NCBI GenBank assembly: GCA_025355955.1
Contig: JANXYP010000021.1
Coordinates: 1-34,660 of the forward strand
Length of the DNA: 34,660 nt
DNA from: Chloroflexota bacterium
GTDB lineage: Bacteria > Chloroflexota > Chloroflexia > QHBQ01
Reading direction: 5' to 3'
The notes below the pieces were generated by a model. It was not told where the DNA came from and did not search any database. It saw nothing but the letters and a program-made list of their open reading frames with translations. Both the position numbers and the translations under genes were made by a program. Shown here piece after piece: positions 25,203 to 33,344 of the stretch (the stretch's first letter is position 1; the number at the start of each line of letters is the position of its first letter).

Positions 25203-26678
25203 TTACCCCTGCTCTAGCCTGGTAACCAGCTTATTCAGTCGCATACTTACTCTCTGCAACTGCTGTCCACCATCGGCAATCTCTTGGGCAACCCCGCTCA
25301 TCTGACGCAAATTGCTGGCGACTTCATGACTGATTGTCTGCTGCTCGTTGGTAGAGGCAAGGATTGACCGAGTTTCACCCTCGCTCTCCGCAACTTGCTC
25401 ACTCGAACGGCGTACCGAGGTAGTAGCCTGGTGTAGAAGAGCAACACTACGCGCAGTCTCAATCAAACCCTCCTGTGTTGCCTGGGTAGTCAACGTTGCC
25501 GAATGCGCTATTTGCGAGGTGATTACCGTCACTTGCGATGCTGATGCCTTGGCCCCAGCAGCGAGGCTCTGCACCTCCTGTGCAATGATCGTAAAACGAC
25601 GGCCAGCGAGTGTTTCGTCTACAGCGGCCGCCTCAATTGCTGCGTTCATCGAGAGAATGTGGGTCTGCTGGGCAATTCTGTCAAGCAGAGCAATAACCTT
25701 ATCAATCTCCTTGATTTGTTCGCTGAGGTTGGTAGTGAGGGAGACTACGTTGGCAACGTTAGCATAGACTTGATCGGCGGCGGCCAACGCGGCATTGATC
25801 AGCTTCGTGCTGCTGATTGCTTCATCGTTGGCGGTGCTAACCAACCTGCTGACGGCATGAGCGCGGTCGGCGATCGACTTTGCCTCGATGGCGAGCTGCT
25901 CGGCGTTGGCGCTGACTGCTAGTACGGCTTCCGCCTGTTTCTCTTCACCGCGGGCCTGGACCTCGATCGCCAGATTCAACTCCTGCACTGAAACCGTGAC
26001 CTCTCCACTGATGCGTTGTTGAAGCTGGCGGTTCGCCAATAGTTTATGGTTGAGGTTGGTTACTATCTCTGCCTGGTCAAGCGCCCGTTTGCGGGCAACG
26101 CGATGCCGCTCCATGCTGAAATAAAGAATTAGTGCGCTTACCGCAGTAGATGCAATGGTTAGGATAGGAGTAATTGAAGTTAGTTGTGCTACGGTCATGG
26201 TTTGTGGTGCGGGCATTATCCCGCTGACCTCAACCACTATAATCAATATATAACTGAGGAGCAGGGCGATTGAGGCAAATACGAAGCCCCGCCCCTCGTA
26301 GAATACAAGGAAGGTAATTAGTGCAAATGGTATCAACACCACGAACGCACTACCGCCACCGTTCACCAAATGCAGGCCAACAAGCAGTGAGAGCGTGCCA
26401 AGTGTACCCGCAGTGGTGCTAATCCAGGCAAGCCGCTTCAGGTTATTGATACGCCACAGCAGCAGATATAGGGGGACGATGAACAGTGGCGGCGCGATGA
26501 TGCTACCGCTGGTTGCGGCGAGTACCAGGTACCCAATACCCATCCCGCCAGCAACGGTCAGCAGGTAGATGTTAACTGCGGCCAATTGTTCGCGTTGCTG
26601 GGTTTCAGCTAGCGCCTCAGAGCTTGCTGCCAAAGGCATTTGCCCTGGCTCAACGTCGGCCAATTTGCTCCTCTTCAC
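25203..26678 (-). CDS. Methyl-accepting chemotaxis-like protein with membrane-embedded N-terminus
   Basis: 491 residues. About six membrane helices (residues 35-190) replace the usual periplasmic sensor, followed by a long coiled coil with an MCP signalling region. The hairpin tip reads IDKVIALLDRIAQQTHILSMNAAIEAAAVDETLAGRRFTII-like, clearly MCP but with two extra residues between AAIEAA and the GRxF part and with R in place of the second G. No HAMP domain is evident, and no cheA or cheW gene is in the window. A perfect promoter lies upstream. The GTG at 26678 has no ribosome binding site; a TTG at 26663 (AGGAG 4 nt before) and an ATG at 26639 are alternatives. Signal and partners unknown. 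Confidence 0.8.
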   Translation of the reverse strand: MKRSKLADVEPGQMPLAASSEALAETQQREQLAAVNIYLLTVAGGMGIGYLVLAATSGSIIAPPLFIVPLYLLLWRINNLKRLAWISTTAGTLGTLSLLVGLHLVNGGGSAFVVLIPFALITFLVFYEGRGFVFASIALLLSYILIIVVEVSGIMPAPQTMTVAQLTSITPILTIASTAVSALILYFSMERHRVARKRALDQAEIVTNLNHKLLANRQLQQRISGEVTVSVQELNLAIEVQARGEEKQAEAVLAVSANAEQLAIEAKSIADRAHAVSRLVSTANDEAISSTKLINAALAAADQVYANVANVVSLTTNLSEQIKEIDKVIALLDRIAQQTHILSMNAAIEAAAVDETLAGRRFTIIAQEVQSLAAGAKASASQVTVITSQIAHSATLTTQATQEGLIETARSVALLHQATTSVRRSSEQVAESEGETRSILASTNEQQTISHEVASNLRQMSGVAQEIADGGQQLQRVSMRLNKLVTRLEQG

Positions 26679-26718
26679 CTAAGCTGTGCGGTTTAAAGCC
26701 ATTACTCTTTCCCGAAAT

Positions 26719-26747
26719 ATTATAGCCTCTTAGATTTAGTCTGTCAA
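26719..26747 (-). promoter_or_regulatory. Consensus promoter of the chemoreceptor-like gene
   Basis: On the minus strand TTGACA (26742-26747) and TATAAT (26719-26724) are 17 bp apart, a perfect match. The transcript would start near 26712, leaving a leader of about 35-50 nt. Confidence 0.75.
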
Positions 26748-26769
26748 TACAAGAGTAAGCCGTGAGTGT

Positions 26770-26869
26770 GTTATACCAATTAGCCGAGCAGATAGTATAA
26801 ATTGGGCCAGGGCGAACAACCGTTCACCCCTACAGAAATTATAGTGGCACCACGGCTAATTGGTATAAC
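26770..26869. repeat. MITE-like 100-bp element with 17-bp perfect inverted ends
   Basis: gttataccaattagccg (26770-26786) and its perfect complement (26853-26869) bound exactly 100 bp. The interior holds a copy of the 25-nt palindromic element (26809-26833). A transposase-like fragment abuts its right end. Confidence 0.75.
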
Positions 26870-26996
26870 CCATCCGCGCCAGCGTGTAGGGCTGTCCATA
26901 GTCGGCCAGGGCGCAATGAATATGCGTCCCATCGACTACGAAAGCCATGTCGGAGCATGGATTTATCACACCAAAGGTACCGACTTTGCGACCGCT
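26863..26996 (-). pseudogene. Possible transposase remnant
   Basis: Read on the minus strand from about 26996, one frame gives GTFGVINPCSDMAFVVDGTH followed by IHCALADYGQPYTLARMGYT, ending at a stop at the edge of the 100-bp repeat. AFVVDGTHI resembles the first catalytic Asp strand of DDE transposases. A stop codon lies a few codons upstream, so at most about 45 codons remain. The assignment rests on one short motif. Nothing else is visible between 26870 and 27130. Confidence 0.25.
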
Positions 26997-27133
26997 CTAC
27001 GCCAACTTGACATATTAGTACCATTTGGCTATTGCATCCCACCTACCACCGTGCTATGATCAGCCTACAGCAGCCTGCGTGGGTGTGCTTCTGCGCCTGC
27101 GCTCACTACAGCGGGCATGAGGTGGCGGCCTCT

Positions 27134-27161
27134 TTGCAAAGCGGCTGGCTTGTGCTATAAT
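27134..27161 (+). promoter_or_regulatory. Promoter of the tad cluster
   Basis: TTGCAA (27134-27139), 16 bp, then an extended TGCTATAAT -10 (TATAAT at 27156-27161). The transcript would begin near 27168, just before an AGGAGG ribosome binding site (27176-27181). Confidence 0.6.
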
Positions 27162-27191
27162 CTCACTATCTGTTTAGGAGGAAGCATCAAG

Positions 27192-28163
27192 ATGCGTAGA
27201 CGCAACTCGTCAATCGGGATAATCATTCTAGCGCTGGTGGCTGCCGTCGTTATCGGCCTGCTCGTCTTTATATACGCCAACAACCAGAATCAGGCTGCAC
27301 AGCAGCAGGCCGCCCAACAGACCACCACCATAACTGTAATCAGGGCCAAGGCCGAGATCGCCGCCTTTACCATCCTGACTGAAGATAGCCTGGAACTGGT
27401 GCCGGTGGATCAGACTACCATCCCCGAAGCTGATCGCGCCGACCTGGCGCAGAGCAGAGGTGATGTTCTGGGGATGATGACCATCCGTAGCCTGACGAAA
27501 GGCGAGAATATCCGCAAGAGTTACCTATCGCAGCCGGGCCTGTCCAACATTATCCCGTATGTCAGCCCAACCGCGGTGCCTGGCGCTCCGACCGCCACCC
27601 CGGTCAATACCAACCGCCGCGCTATTGCGCTGCCAGTCAACGACGAAAGTGGGGTAGGCGGCCAGGTCTCCAACGATGACTACATTGATATCCTCTGGAC
27701 GCAACGTTACGAGATTCAGGTTGACGAGGCCCCGCCCGCTATCCCCGGCGCTGCGCCGGTTGCCGCCACGCGCAAGACATACGACTTCAACAGCACCAAG
27801 CTGATCCTGCAGGCGGTTCATGTGCTGCAGGTAATCCAGTTGCCCAGCCCGCCGCTGGCCGGTGCGGTGCCGCGCCATCAGTTGAACCCGGATCAGACCC
27901 AGATGCTGATCCTGGATGTCACCCCTCAGCAGGCCGAGGTGATCAAGTATATGCGCGACACGCTGGCGGTAACTGGCGCTGGCGGACAGTCCAGCGTTAC
28001 CGAGCAGGTGGGTAGTGCGGCAATGACCATCATCCTGCGCGCCCGCGGGGACAACCGGAACGACGCAACCACCAATACGGTTGGTGTCACCGAGCAGTAT
28101 ATGATCACCAACTACAACATCGCAATACCAGCGATAATCACCACCCCAATTACGGGGCGATAA
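27192..28163 (+). CDS. cpaB: Flp pilus assembly protein CpaB/RcpC
   Basis: An envelope component of the Tad/Flp pilus machine. One N-terminal membrane anchor (about residues 8-30, basic RRR before it), a Gln-rich linker, then the SAF-type domain (TVIRAKAEIAAFTILTEDSLELVPVD) and the RcpC-like region with RRAIALPVNDESGVGGQVSNDDYIDIL. There is a Pro/Thr-rich link around 130-140. The ATG at 27192 has AGGAGG 10 nt upstream; the frame is open further back across the promoter. The 323 residues fit the family. It is first in the cluster, 72 nt before cpaE. Confidence 0.87.
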   Translation: MRRRNSSIGIIILALVAAVVIGLLVFIYANNQNQAAQQQAAQQTTTITVIRAKAEIAAFTILTEDSLELVPVDQTTIPEADRADLAQSRGDVLGMMTIRSLTKGENIRKSYLSQPGLSNIIPYVSPTAVPGAPTATPVNTNRRAIALPVNDESGVGGQVSNDDYIDILWTQRYEIQVDEAPPAIPGAAPVAATRKTYDFNSTKLILQAVHVLQVIQLPSPPLAGAVPRHQLNPDQTQMLILDVTPQQAEVIKYMRDTLAVTGAGGQSSVTEQVGSAAMTIILRARGDNRNDATTNTVGVTEQYMITNYNIAIPAIITTPITGR

Positions 28164-28235
28164 GCGGATTTTGACGAGCGCACCCCGCTACGCCATAAAC
28201 CAGCTACACTGTAAGCCTAAAGGAACGGACAAGCA

Positions 28236-29519
28236 ATGGACGGCCAGAACAAGATCCGCGTGCTGATTGTTGACGATAACCCCGAGAACCGCGAACTCGT
28301 CAGCAAGCTGCTGATGTTCGAGGGCGATATGGAAGTGGTTGGCACCGCCACCAATGGGCAGGAGGGCATTGCCCAGAGCCGTGCCTTGCTCCCAGATATT
28401 GTGCTGATGGACATCAATATGCCCGACATGGACGGCATTCAGGCCACCGAGATCATCACCTCGGAACTGTCTGGCACCTCGATCATTATGATGTCGGTGC
28501 AGGGTGAGCAAGATTATCTGCGCCGTTCGATGTTGGCAGGGGCGCGTGAGTTCCTGGTCAAACCGTTCGGCAGCGACGAGCTGCTCAAGAGCATCCGCCA
28601 CGTCCATCGCCTGGAGTCGGGTAAGAAGAAACTGATCTATATGCCGCAAGGTCAGCAGCAGGCCGACGACGAAGAGAGTAGCGGGCGGGTGTTCGCCATC
28701 TTCAGCCCCAAAGGGGGGGTAGGCCGCACCACCATCGCCTGCAACCTGGCAGTGGCGCTGAAGCAAGCCACTAACAAGCGAGTCGCGCTGGTCGATGGCA
28801 GCCTTACCTTCGGCGATATCGGAGTGGTACTCAACCTGCTATCGAACAAGACTATCTACGACCTGGTCAGCCGCATAGACGAGATTGATGGCGAGCTACT
28901 CAGCGATGTAATGATCGGACATACCAGCGGCGTGCGCGTGCTACTCGCCCCCAGCCAGCCGGAACACGCCGACCTGGTGAGCGGCGACCTGATGCGGCGG
29001 GTAATTGGCGAGTTGCGTAAGTCGTTTGATTACATCATCGTGGATACCGCTGCTTCGTTCGCCGATGCTACCCTCAGCGTCACCGACGTGGCCGACCGCA
29101 TCCTGCTGATAATGACCCTGGAAATGACCAGCATCCGCGACATCAAGGTTTACCTCGAAGTCAGCAACAAGCTAGGCTACGCACCGGAGAAGCTGATACT
29201 GCTGCTCAATCGCGCCGATGCCAAAACGATGATTGACGTGCAAACAGTCGAAGCGACCCTGCGCCATAAAATAGATTTTTCGATATCCTCCGACCCCCGT
29301 GCCGTATCTCATTCCATCAATCAGGGGGTGCCGCTGGTGATATCAACCCGCGACAACCAGGTGAGCAAGGATATAGTTAGCATGGCAAAATCGCTGACCG
29401 CACTGAAGCTGGGCGAGGTCGAGGAGAAGGATAAGATCGCGCCGAAGAAGAAAGAGGAGCAGCCTCAAGGTAGCACCCGTTCGCGCTTCCACCTGCCGCT
29501 CACTTCCAATCGCGGCTGA
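28236..29519 (+). CDS. cpaE: CpaE/TadZ-like protein: receiver domain plus ParA/MinD-like ATPase
   Basis: Locates and organises the Tad pilus machine. Residues about 5-125 are a receiver domain that keeps the phosphorylation set: acidic pair DD (13-14), Asp59 in VLMDINMPDMDG, Ser87 and Lys109 in VKPF. An ATPase domain of the ParA/MinD class follows, with deviant Walker A SPKGGVGRTT (158-166), in which the usual Lys after GVG is Arg164, then VDGSLTFGDIG and DYIIVDTAASF. CpaE/TadZ proteins often have altered Walker A motifs. The C-terminal 30 residues are Lys/Glu-rich. Because the receiver site is intact, pilus assembly may respond to a histidine kinase, though none is nearby. Confidence 0.9.
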   Translation: MDGQNKIRVLIVDDNPENRELVSKLLMFEGDMEVVGTATNGQEGIAQSRALLPDIVLMDINMPDMDGIQATEIITSELSGTSIIMMSVQGEQDYLRRSMLAGAREFLVKPFGSDELLKSIRHVHRLESGKKKLIYMPQGQQQADDEESSGRVFAIFSPKGGVGRTTIACNLAVALKQATNKRVALVDGSLTFGDIGVVLNLLSNKTIYDLVSRIDEIDGELLSDVMIGHTSGVRVLLAPSQPEHADLVSGDLMRRVIGELRKSFDYIIVDTAASFADATLSVTDVADRILLIMTLEMTSIRDIKVYLEVSNKLGYAPEKLILLLNRADAKTMIDVQTVEATLRHKIDFSISSDPRAVSHSINQGVPLVISTRDNQVSKDIVSMAKSLTALKLGEVEEKDKIAPKKKEEQPQGSTRSRFHLPLTSNRG

Positions 29520-29701
29520 GATTAGGTCCACAATTGCGGGATAAATCCTACCATTGCCGATGTCGAACCAGATACAACCAGGCGCAGCTCACATTTTTGC
29601 AATCGCGCACCAGGATGAGCCAGGCCCATCCCTATTCCAACCAGGTATTGCAATTAGATGAAATCGCACCCAAGATACAACCACTACTTGACTCGCTGAC
29701 G

Positions 29702-29707
29702 TATAAT
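29702..29707 (+). promoter_or_regulatory. cpaF: -10 box upstream of cpaF
   Basis: A TATAAT in the 338-nt gap before cpaF, with no TG extension and no good -35. It could provide an internal promoter for cpaF-tadBC. The rest of 29520-29770 shows no gene. Confidence 0.3.
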
Positions 29708-29777
29708 TAAGGAACACAGCAGCTTACATCCGACCTGAAAGCTGGGTACGGACGGTGGGAAGTGGCGAACAGCTTTT

Positions 29778-29836
29778 AGAACTCATCCGAAATCAGGGCG
29801 AACCGTTGTCCGCCCCTACAAATAACGGATGGTTCT
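29778..29836. repeat. Hairpin with a 25-nt palindrome in the cpaF leader
   Basis: agaactcatccg (29778-29789) pairs with cggatggttct (29826-29836) with one bulge. The loop contains a copy of the 25-nt palindromic element (29795-29819). It lies 34 nt before the cpaF start and may affect its translation. Confidence 0.6.
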
Positions 29837-29869
29837 ACGGATAAGTGCTTAGAAAGGTTGGTAGACCTT

Positions 29870-31339
29870 ATGTCTTTGCTCAAGCGCATCGGCGGCGCGG
29901 ATGGGGTGGGCAGCCCCTCCGGTGCGCCGAGTGTCAGCCCCTCCGGCCCCCTCAACAGCGGCCAGCTAAGTCCTGCCCAATTGCCGGAGAATAGTCAGGT
30001 GAACGGGGCCAACGGTCAGAGCCAGTTGCGCCGTTCCACCTCCAACGTCCCTACGCCGACTAGCGGTGGCAAGGATAGCTACCTCGATCTCAAGCAGCGA
30101 GTGCAGAACAAGCTAATCGCCGAACTCGACCCCAAACTCGACCTCAGCCGCACCGAAGAGGTGCGTCGCCAGGTAGAGGACATCTTTAACACCATTCTTG
30201 ATAGCGAAAGCATCATCCTCACCCGCGTGGAACGCGCCCGCCTATTCGATGCGGTGGAGGCGGAAATCCTCGGCTTTGGCCCCATCCAGCCGCTGCTCAA
30301 GGATGACACTATAACAGAAATAATGGTCAACGGCCCACATCAGGTGTTTATCGAGCGCAAGGGTCTGTTGGAACTAACTAACATTACTTTCCAGAACAAC
30401 GATCACGTGATGCGGGTGATTGACCGCATCGTTGCCCCGCTGGGTCGTCGCGTGGACGAGGCCAGCCCCTATGTGGATGCGCGTCTGCCCGACGGCTCCC
30501 GCGTCAACATCATCATTCCGCCCCTCAGTCTGGTGGGGCCAGTGATCACCATTCGTAAGTTCAGCCGCCGCCCGCTGACGATTGACGACCTGATCCGTTA
30601 CGGCACGATTACTCCGGAGATTGCCACCTTCCTCAAAGCCTGTGTCGAGGCTCGCCTCAACATTGTGATCAGTGGTGGCACTGGCACTGGCAAGACCACC
30701 TTCCTAAACGTCCTATCCAGCTTCATCCCCCCCGACGAGCGCATCATCACGGTGGAAAACGCGGCGGAGTTGCAACTGCGCCAGGAACACGTCATCACCC
30801 TGGAATCGCGCCCCTCCAACATCGAAGGCAAGGGTGAGATCACCATCCGTGACCTGGTGGTTAACTGCCTACGTATGCGCCCTGACCGCATCATCGTCGG
30901 TGAGTGCCGCGCCGGTGAAGCGCTCGATATGCTGCAGGCAATGAACACCGGCCATGATGGTAGCATGACCACCGCCCACTCCAATGGCGCCCGCGACACC
31001 CTCTCCCGCTTCGAGACGATGGTACTGATGGCGGGCATGGATCTGCCGGTGAGAGCCATCCGCGAACAAGTCTCTTCGGCGATTGATCTGATCGTTCACC
31101 AGGAGAGGATGCGTGACGGTAGCCGCAAGGTCGTTACCCTCACCGAGGTGCAGGGGATGGAAGGCGACGTGATCGTGCTGCAGAGCGTCTTCGAGTTCGA
31201 GCAGACTGGCCTTGAGAACGGCAAGATCGTGGGGCGGATGAAGCCCACCGGCGTGCGGCCCAAGTTTATCGAACAGTTCGAGACGCTGAACATCTATCTG
31301 CCGCCCAACATCTTCGGTTATACAGACAAGTTCTTCTAA
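29870..31339 (+). CDS. cpaF: Tad/Flp pilus assembly ATPase CpaF/TadA
   Basis: The hexameric secretion ATPase that powers the Tad pilus. The N-terminal 70 residues are low-complexity (Ser/Pro/Gly). The CpaF N-domain then starts at YLDLKQRVQNKLI, followed by GFGPIQPLLKDDTITEIMVNGP and the T2SSE ATPase core. Walker A is SGGTGTGKTTFLN (near residue 268), the Asp box is TVENAAELQL, Walker B is RPDRIIVGECRAGEALDML and the His box is MNTGHDGSMTTAHSNG. The ATG at 29870 is chosen; a TTG four codons earlier would leave no room for the AAAGG ribosome binding site. It is 51 nt ahead of tadB. Confidence 0.93.
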   Translation: MSLLKRIGGADGVGSPSGAPSVSPSGPLNSGQLSPAQLPENSQVNGANGQSQLRRSTSNVPTPTSGGKDSYLDLKQRVQNKLIAELDPKLDLSRTEEVRRQVEDIFNTILDSESIILTRVERARLFDAVEAEILGFGPIQPLLKDDTITEIMVNGPHQVFIERKGLLELTNITFQNNDHVMRVIDRIVAPLGRRVDEASPYVDARLPDGSRVNIIIPPLSLVGPVITIRKFSRRPLTIDDLIRYGTITPEIATFLKACVEARLNIVISGGTGTGKTTFLNVLSSFIPPDERIITVENAAELQLRQEHVITLESRPSNIEGKGEITIRDLVVNCLRMRPDRIIVGECRAGEALDMLQAMNTGHDGSMTTAHSNGARDTLSRFETMVLMAGMDLPVRAIREQVSSAIDLIVHQERMRDGSRKVVTLTEVQGMEGDVIVLQSVFEFEQTGLENGKIVGRMKPTGVRPKFIEQFETLNIYLPPNIFGYTDKFF

Positions 31340-31390
31340 GCCATGGCGTGTTGCCCTGTTATTCGTCTTTCCTGGTAGGAGGGTAGTATT

Positions 31391-32383
31391 ATGGATCTTT
31401 CAGCATTGACCAGCCCGCTAGGTATGGCGGTTGGCGCAGGCGTACTCATCCTGCTTGCTGGCCTCGCATTTGCGATGCGTGCAGGGGGCAACGGTGAAGT
31501 CGAGGCTCGCCTGGAGCGGTTTGGCACCCTGGACAAGGTACGCAAAGAGGCGATGGATAAGGCCGCTGCCCGCGATGCCACCAACATCATCTCCGCTCGG
31601 CTAGAGCGAGCAATCGCCGGGCGGGGGTTTACCGCCCAAACCGCCAAGCGTCTAGCCCAGGCCGACATCAAGCTAACCGTTAGCGAGTTCCTGATGATTA
31701 AGGTGGCGGCCGTGGCGGCTGGTGCCGCGATTGGCCTGTACATAGGGCGCGGCGCAGATGCGTTCAGCATCGTGTTCGCGGTGGTTGGGGGCATTGTCGG
31801 CCTGTTCGCTCCCGAATTCTATGTTGGCTATATGCGCGGCAAGCGTATCAAGATGTTCAACAACCAGTTGGGCGATACCATCGGCTTGATGGCTAACTCG
31901 CTGCGCTCCGGCTACAGTATGCTGCAATCCATGGAGCTGGTTGCCCGCGAAGGAGCTGCGCCGATGAGCGACGAGTTCAAGCGGGTGGTGCGTGAAGTGG
32001 GTCTGGGCCTCTCCAGCCAGGAAGCGCTCAACAACCTGCTGCGCCGAATGCCTAGCGAGGATCTCGATCTGCTAATCACCGCAATCAACATTCAGTACGA
32101 GGTAGGCGGCAATCTGGCCCAAATCCTGGATACAATCGCGCATACCATCCGCGAACGAGTACGCATCAAGGGCGAAATCGCCGCGCTGACCGCCCAGGGC
32201 ATCATCTCCAGCTACATCCTCTGCGGCATCCCTATCCTCGTCGGCATTTTCTTGATGACGATTAACCCTGAGTACATGGGCCGTATGTTTGTCTGGCCGT
32301 GGATCTGTATGCCGATCTGCGCTGGTTTCATGATTATCATCGGCTTTATCGTCATCCAGAAGATCGTACGAATTGACATTTAA
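31391..32383 (+). CDS. tadB: Tad/Flp inner-membrane platform protein TadB
   Basis: One of two T2SSF-type platform proteins on which the ATPase acts. One helix at the N-terminus, two in the middle (about 100-150), then the cytoplasmic T2SSF domain with LGDTIGLMANSLRSGYSMLQSMELVAREG and EVGLGLSSQEALNNLLRRMPSEDLDLLITAI, and two more helices at the end. The strong TAGGAGGG ribosome binding site fixes the ATG. The 330 residues are normal. It is 26 nt ahead of tadC. Confidence 0.92.
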   Translation: MDLSALTSPLGMAVGAGVLILLAGLAFAMRAGGNGEVEARLERFGTLDKVRKEAMDKAAARDATNIISARLERAIAGRGFTAQTAKRLAQADIKLTVSEFLMIKVAAVAAGAAIGLYIGRGADAFSIVFAVVGGIVGLFAPEFYVGYMRGKRIKMFNNQLGDTIGLMANSLRSGYSMLQSMELVAREGAAPMSDEFKRVVREVGLGLSSQEALNNLLRRMPSEDLDLLITAINIQYEVGGNLAQILDTIAHTIRERVRIKGEIAALTAQGIISSYILCGIPILVGIFLMTINPEYMGRMFVWPWICMPICAGFMIIIGFIVIQKIVRIDI

Positions 32384-32409
32384 ACCGCGCTAGGCTAAGG
32401 AGAATTGCA

Positions 32410-33342
32410 ATGAACATACTTTTGTGGGTAGTGGTGGTTCTAGTGGGCGCGGCGCCGGTTGGCGGCCTGGTATGGACCGCGCTGCGCCCCCGCCAGCATG
32501 CCTCAATCGAGGACCGCCTCACCAACTTTGCCGAACGTCCGCGCACGCTGGAGGAACTGGAGCTGGAGCAGCCCTTCTCCGACCGTGCAATCAAGCCGAT
32601 CATCAATGGCTTTCTGGCGATACTGGGCAAACTTAGCCCCGCGAAGGAGGCGGAGCGCATCAAGCTCAACCTGATGTATGCGGGCAATCCCGGTGGCATG
32701 ACTGCCTCGCAGTTCATCGGGCTACGGGCATTGGCCGGTATTACTATGCTGGTCCTATCACTGCTGCTATTCTTTGTTATCACCCCCCAGGATAGCACCA
32801 CCACCAGCCTTATGTATACGGGAGTGCTAACCGTGCTTGGCTACCTGATGCCGACCATGTGGCTGGGATCGAAGATGCGTGCCCGTAAGACTGAACTGAT
32901 CCGTTCGCTACCCGATGCGATTGACTTGCTCACCGTCTGCGTTGAGGCCGGTCTCGGCCTCGATCTGGCAATGACCCGCGTGGCAGAGAAGTGGGACAGG
33001 CCTCTCAGCCTGGAGTTCCAGAAGGTGGTTAGCGAAATCAAGGTGGGCAAAGCCCGCCGCGAAGCGCTGCGCGAGATGGGGCGGCGTACCGGCGTAGCGG
33101 ATGTCAACACCTTCATCGCCTCGCTGGTGCAGGCCGAGCAATTGGGCGTGAGCATTGCCAAGGTGCTGCGTATCCAGAGTGAACAGATGCGTATCCGCCG
33201 CCGCCAAATTGCTGAGGAGAAAGCCCGCCGCGCCCCGGTATTGATGCTGCTGCCGCTGGCTCTCTTCATCTTCCCGGCCATCTATATCGTCATCCTCGGC
33301 CCATCAGTTCCGCAATTCCTCACCAGCGGCGGTCCATTCTAA
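32410..33342 (+). CDS. tadC: Tad/Flp inner-membrane platform protein TadC
   Basis: The second T2SSF platform protein, paired with TadB. Helices lie near residues 3-22, 100-145 and 280-300. The conserved domain includes LPDAIDLLTVCVEAGLGLDLAMTRVAEKW, EALREMGRRTGVADVNTFIASLVQAEQLGVSIAKVLR and the C-terminal RAPVLMLLPLALFIFPAIYIVILGPS, all characteristic of TadC. CTAAGGAG precedes the ATG. It ends 2 nt before the DUF192 gene and is the last tad gene seen; no pilin, prepilin peptidase or secretin follows. Confidence 0.92.
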   Translation: MNILLWVVVVLVGAAPVGGLVWTALRPRQHASIEDRLTNFAERPRTLEELELEQPFSDRAIKPIINGFLAILGKLSPAKEAERIKLNLMYAGNPGGMTASQFIGLRALAGITMLVLSLLLFFVITPQDSTTTSLMYTGVLTVLGYLMPTMWLGSKMRARKTELIRSLPDAIDLLTVCVEAGLGLDLAMTRVAEKWDRPLSLEFQKVVSEIKVGKARREALREMGRRTGVADVNTFIASLVQAEQLGVSIAKVLRIQSEQMRIRRRQIAEEKARRAPVLMLLPLALFIFPAIYIVILGPSVPQFLTSGGPF

Positions 33343-33344
33343 CC

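Noticed and set aside
26802-27059. 85-codon plus-strand frame spanning the 100-bp repeat
   Set aside because: It begins inside the repeat element and has no ribosome binding site; the opposite strand offers a better, though weak, explanation as a transposase remnant.
29730-29800. Riboswitch-like sequence upstream of cpaF
   Set aside because: The stretch with gggtacggacggtggg suggested a structured RNA, but I could not match it to a cyclic-di-GMP or other known riboswitch core.
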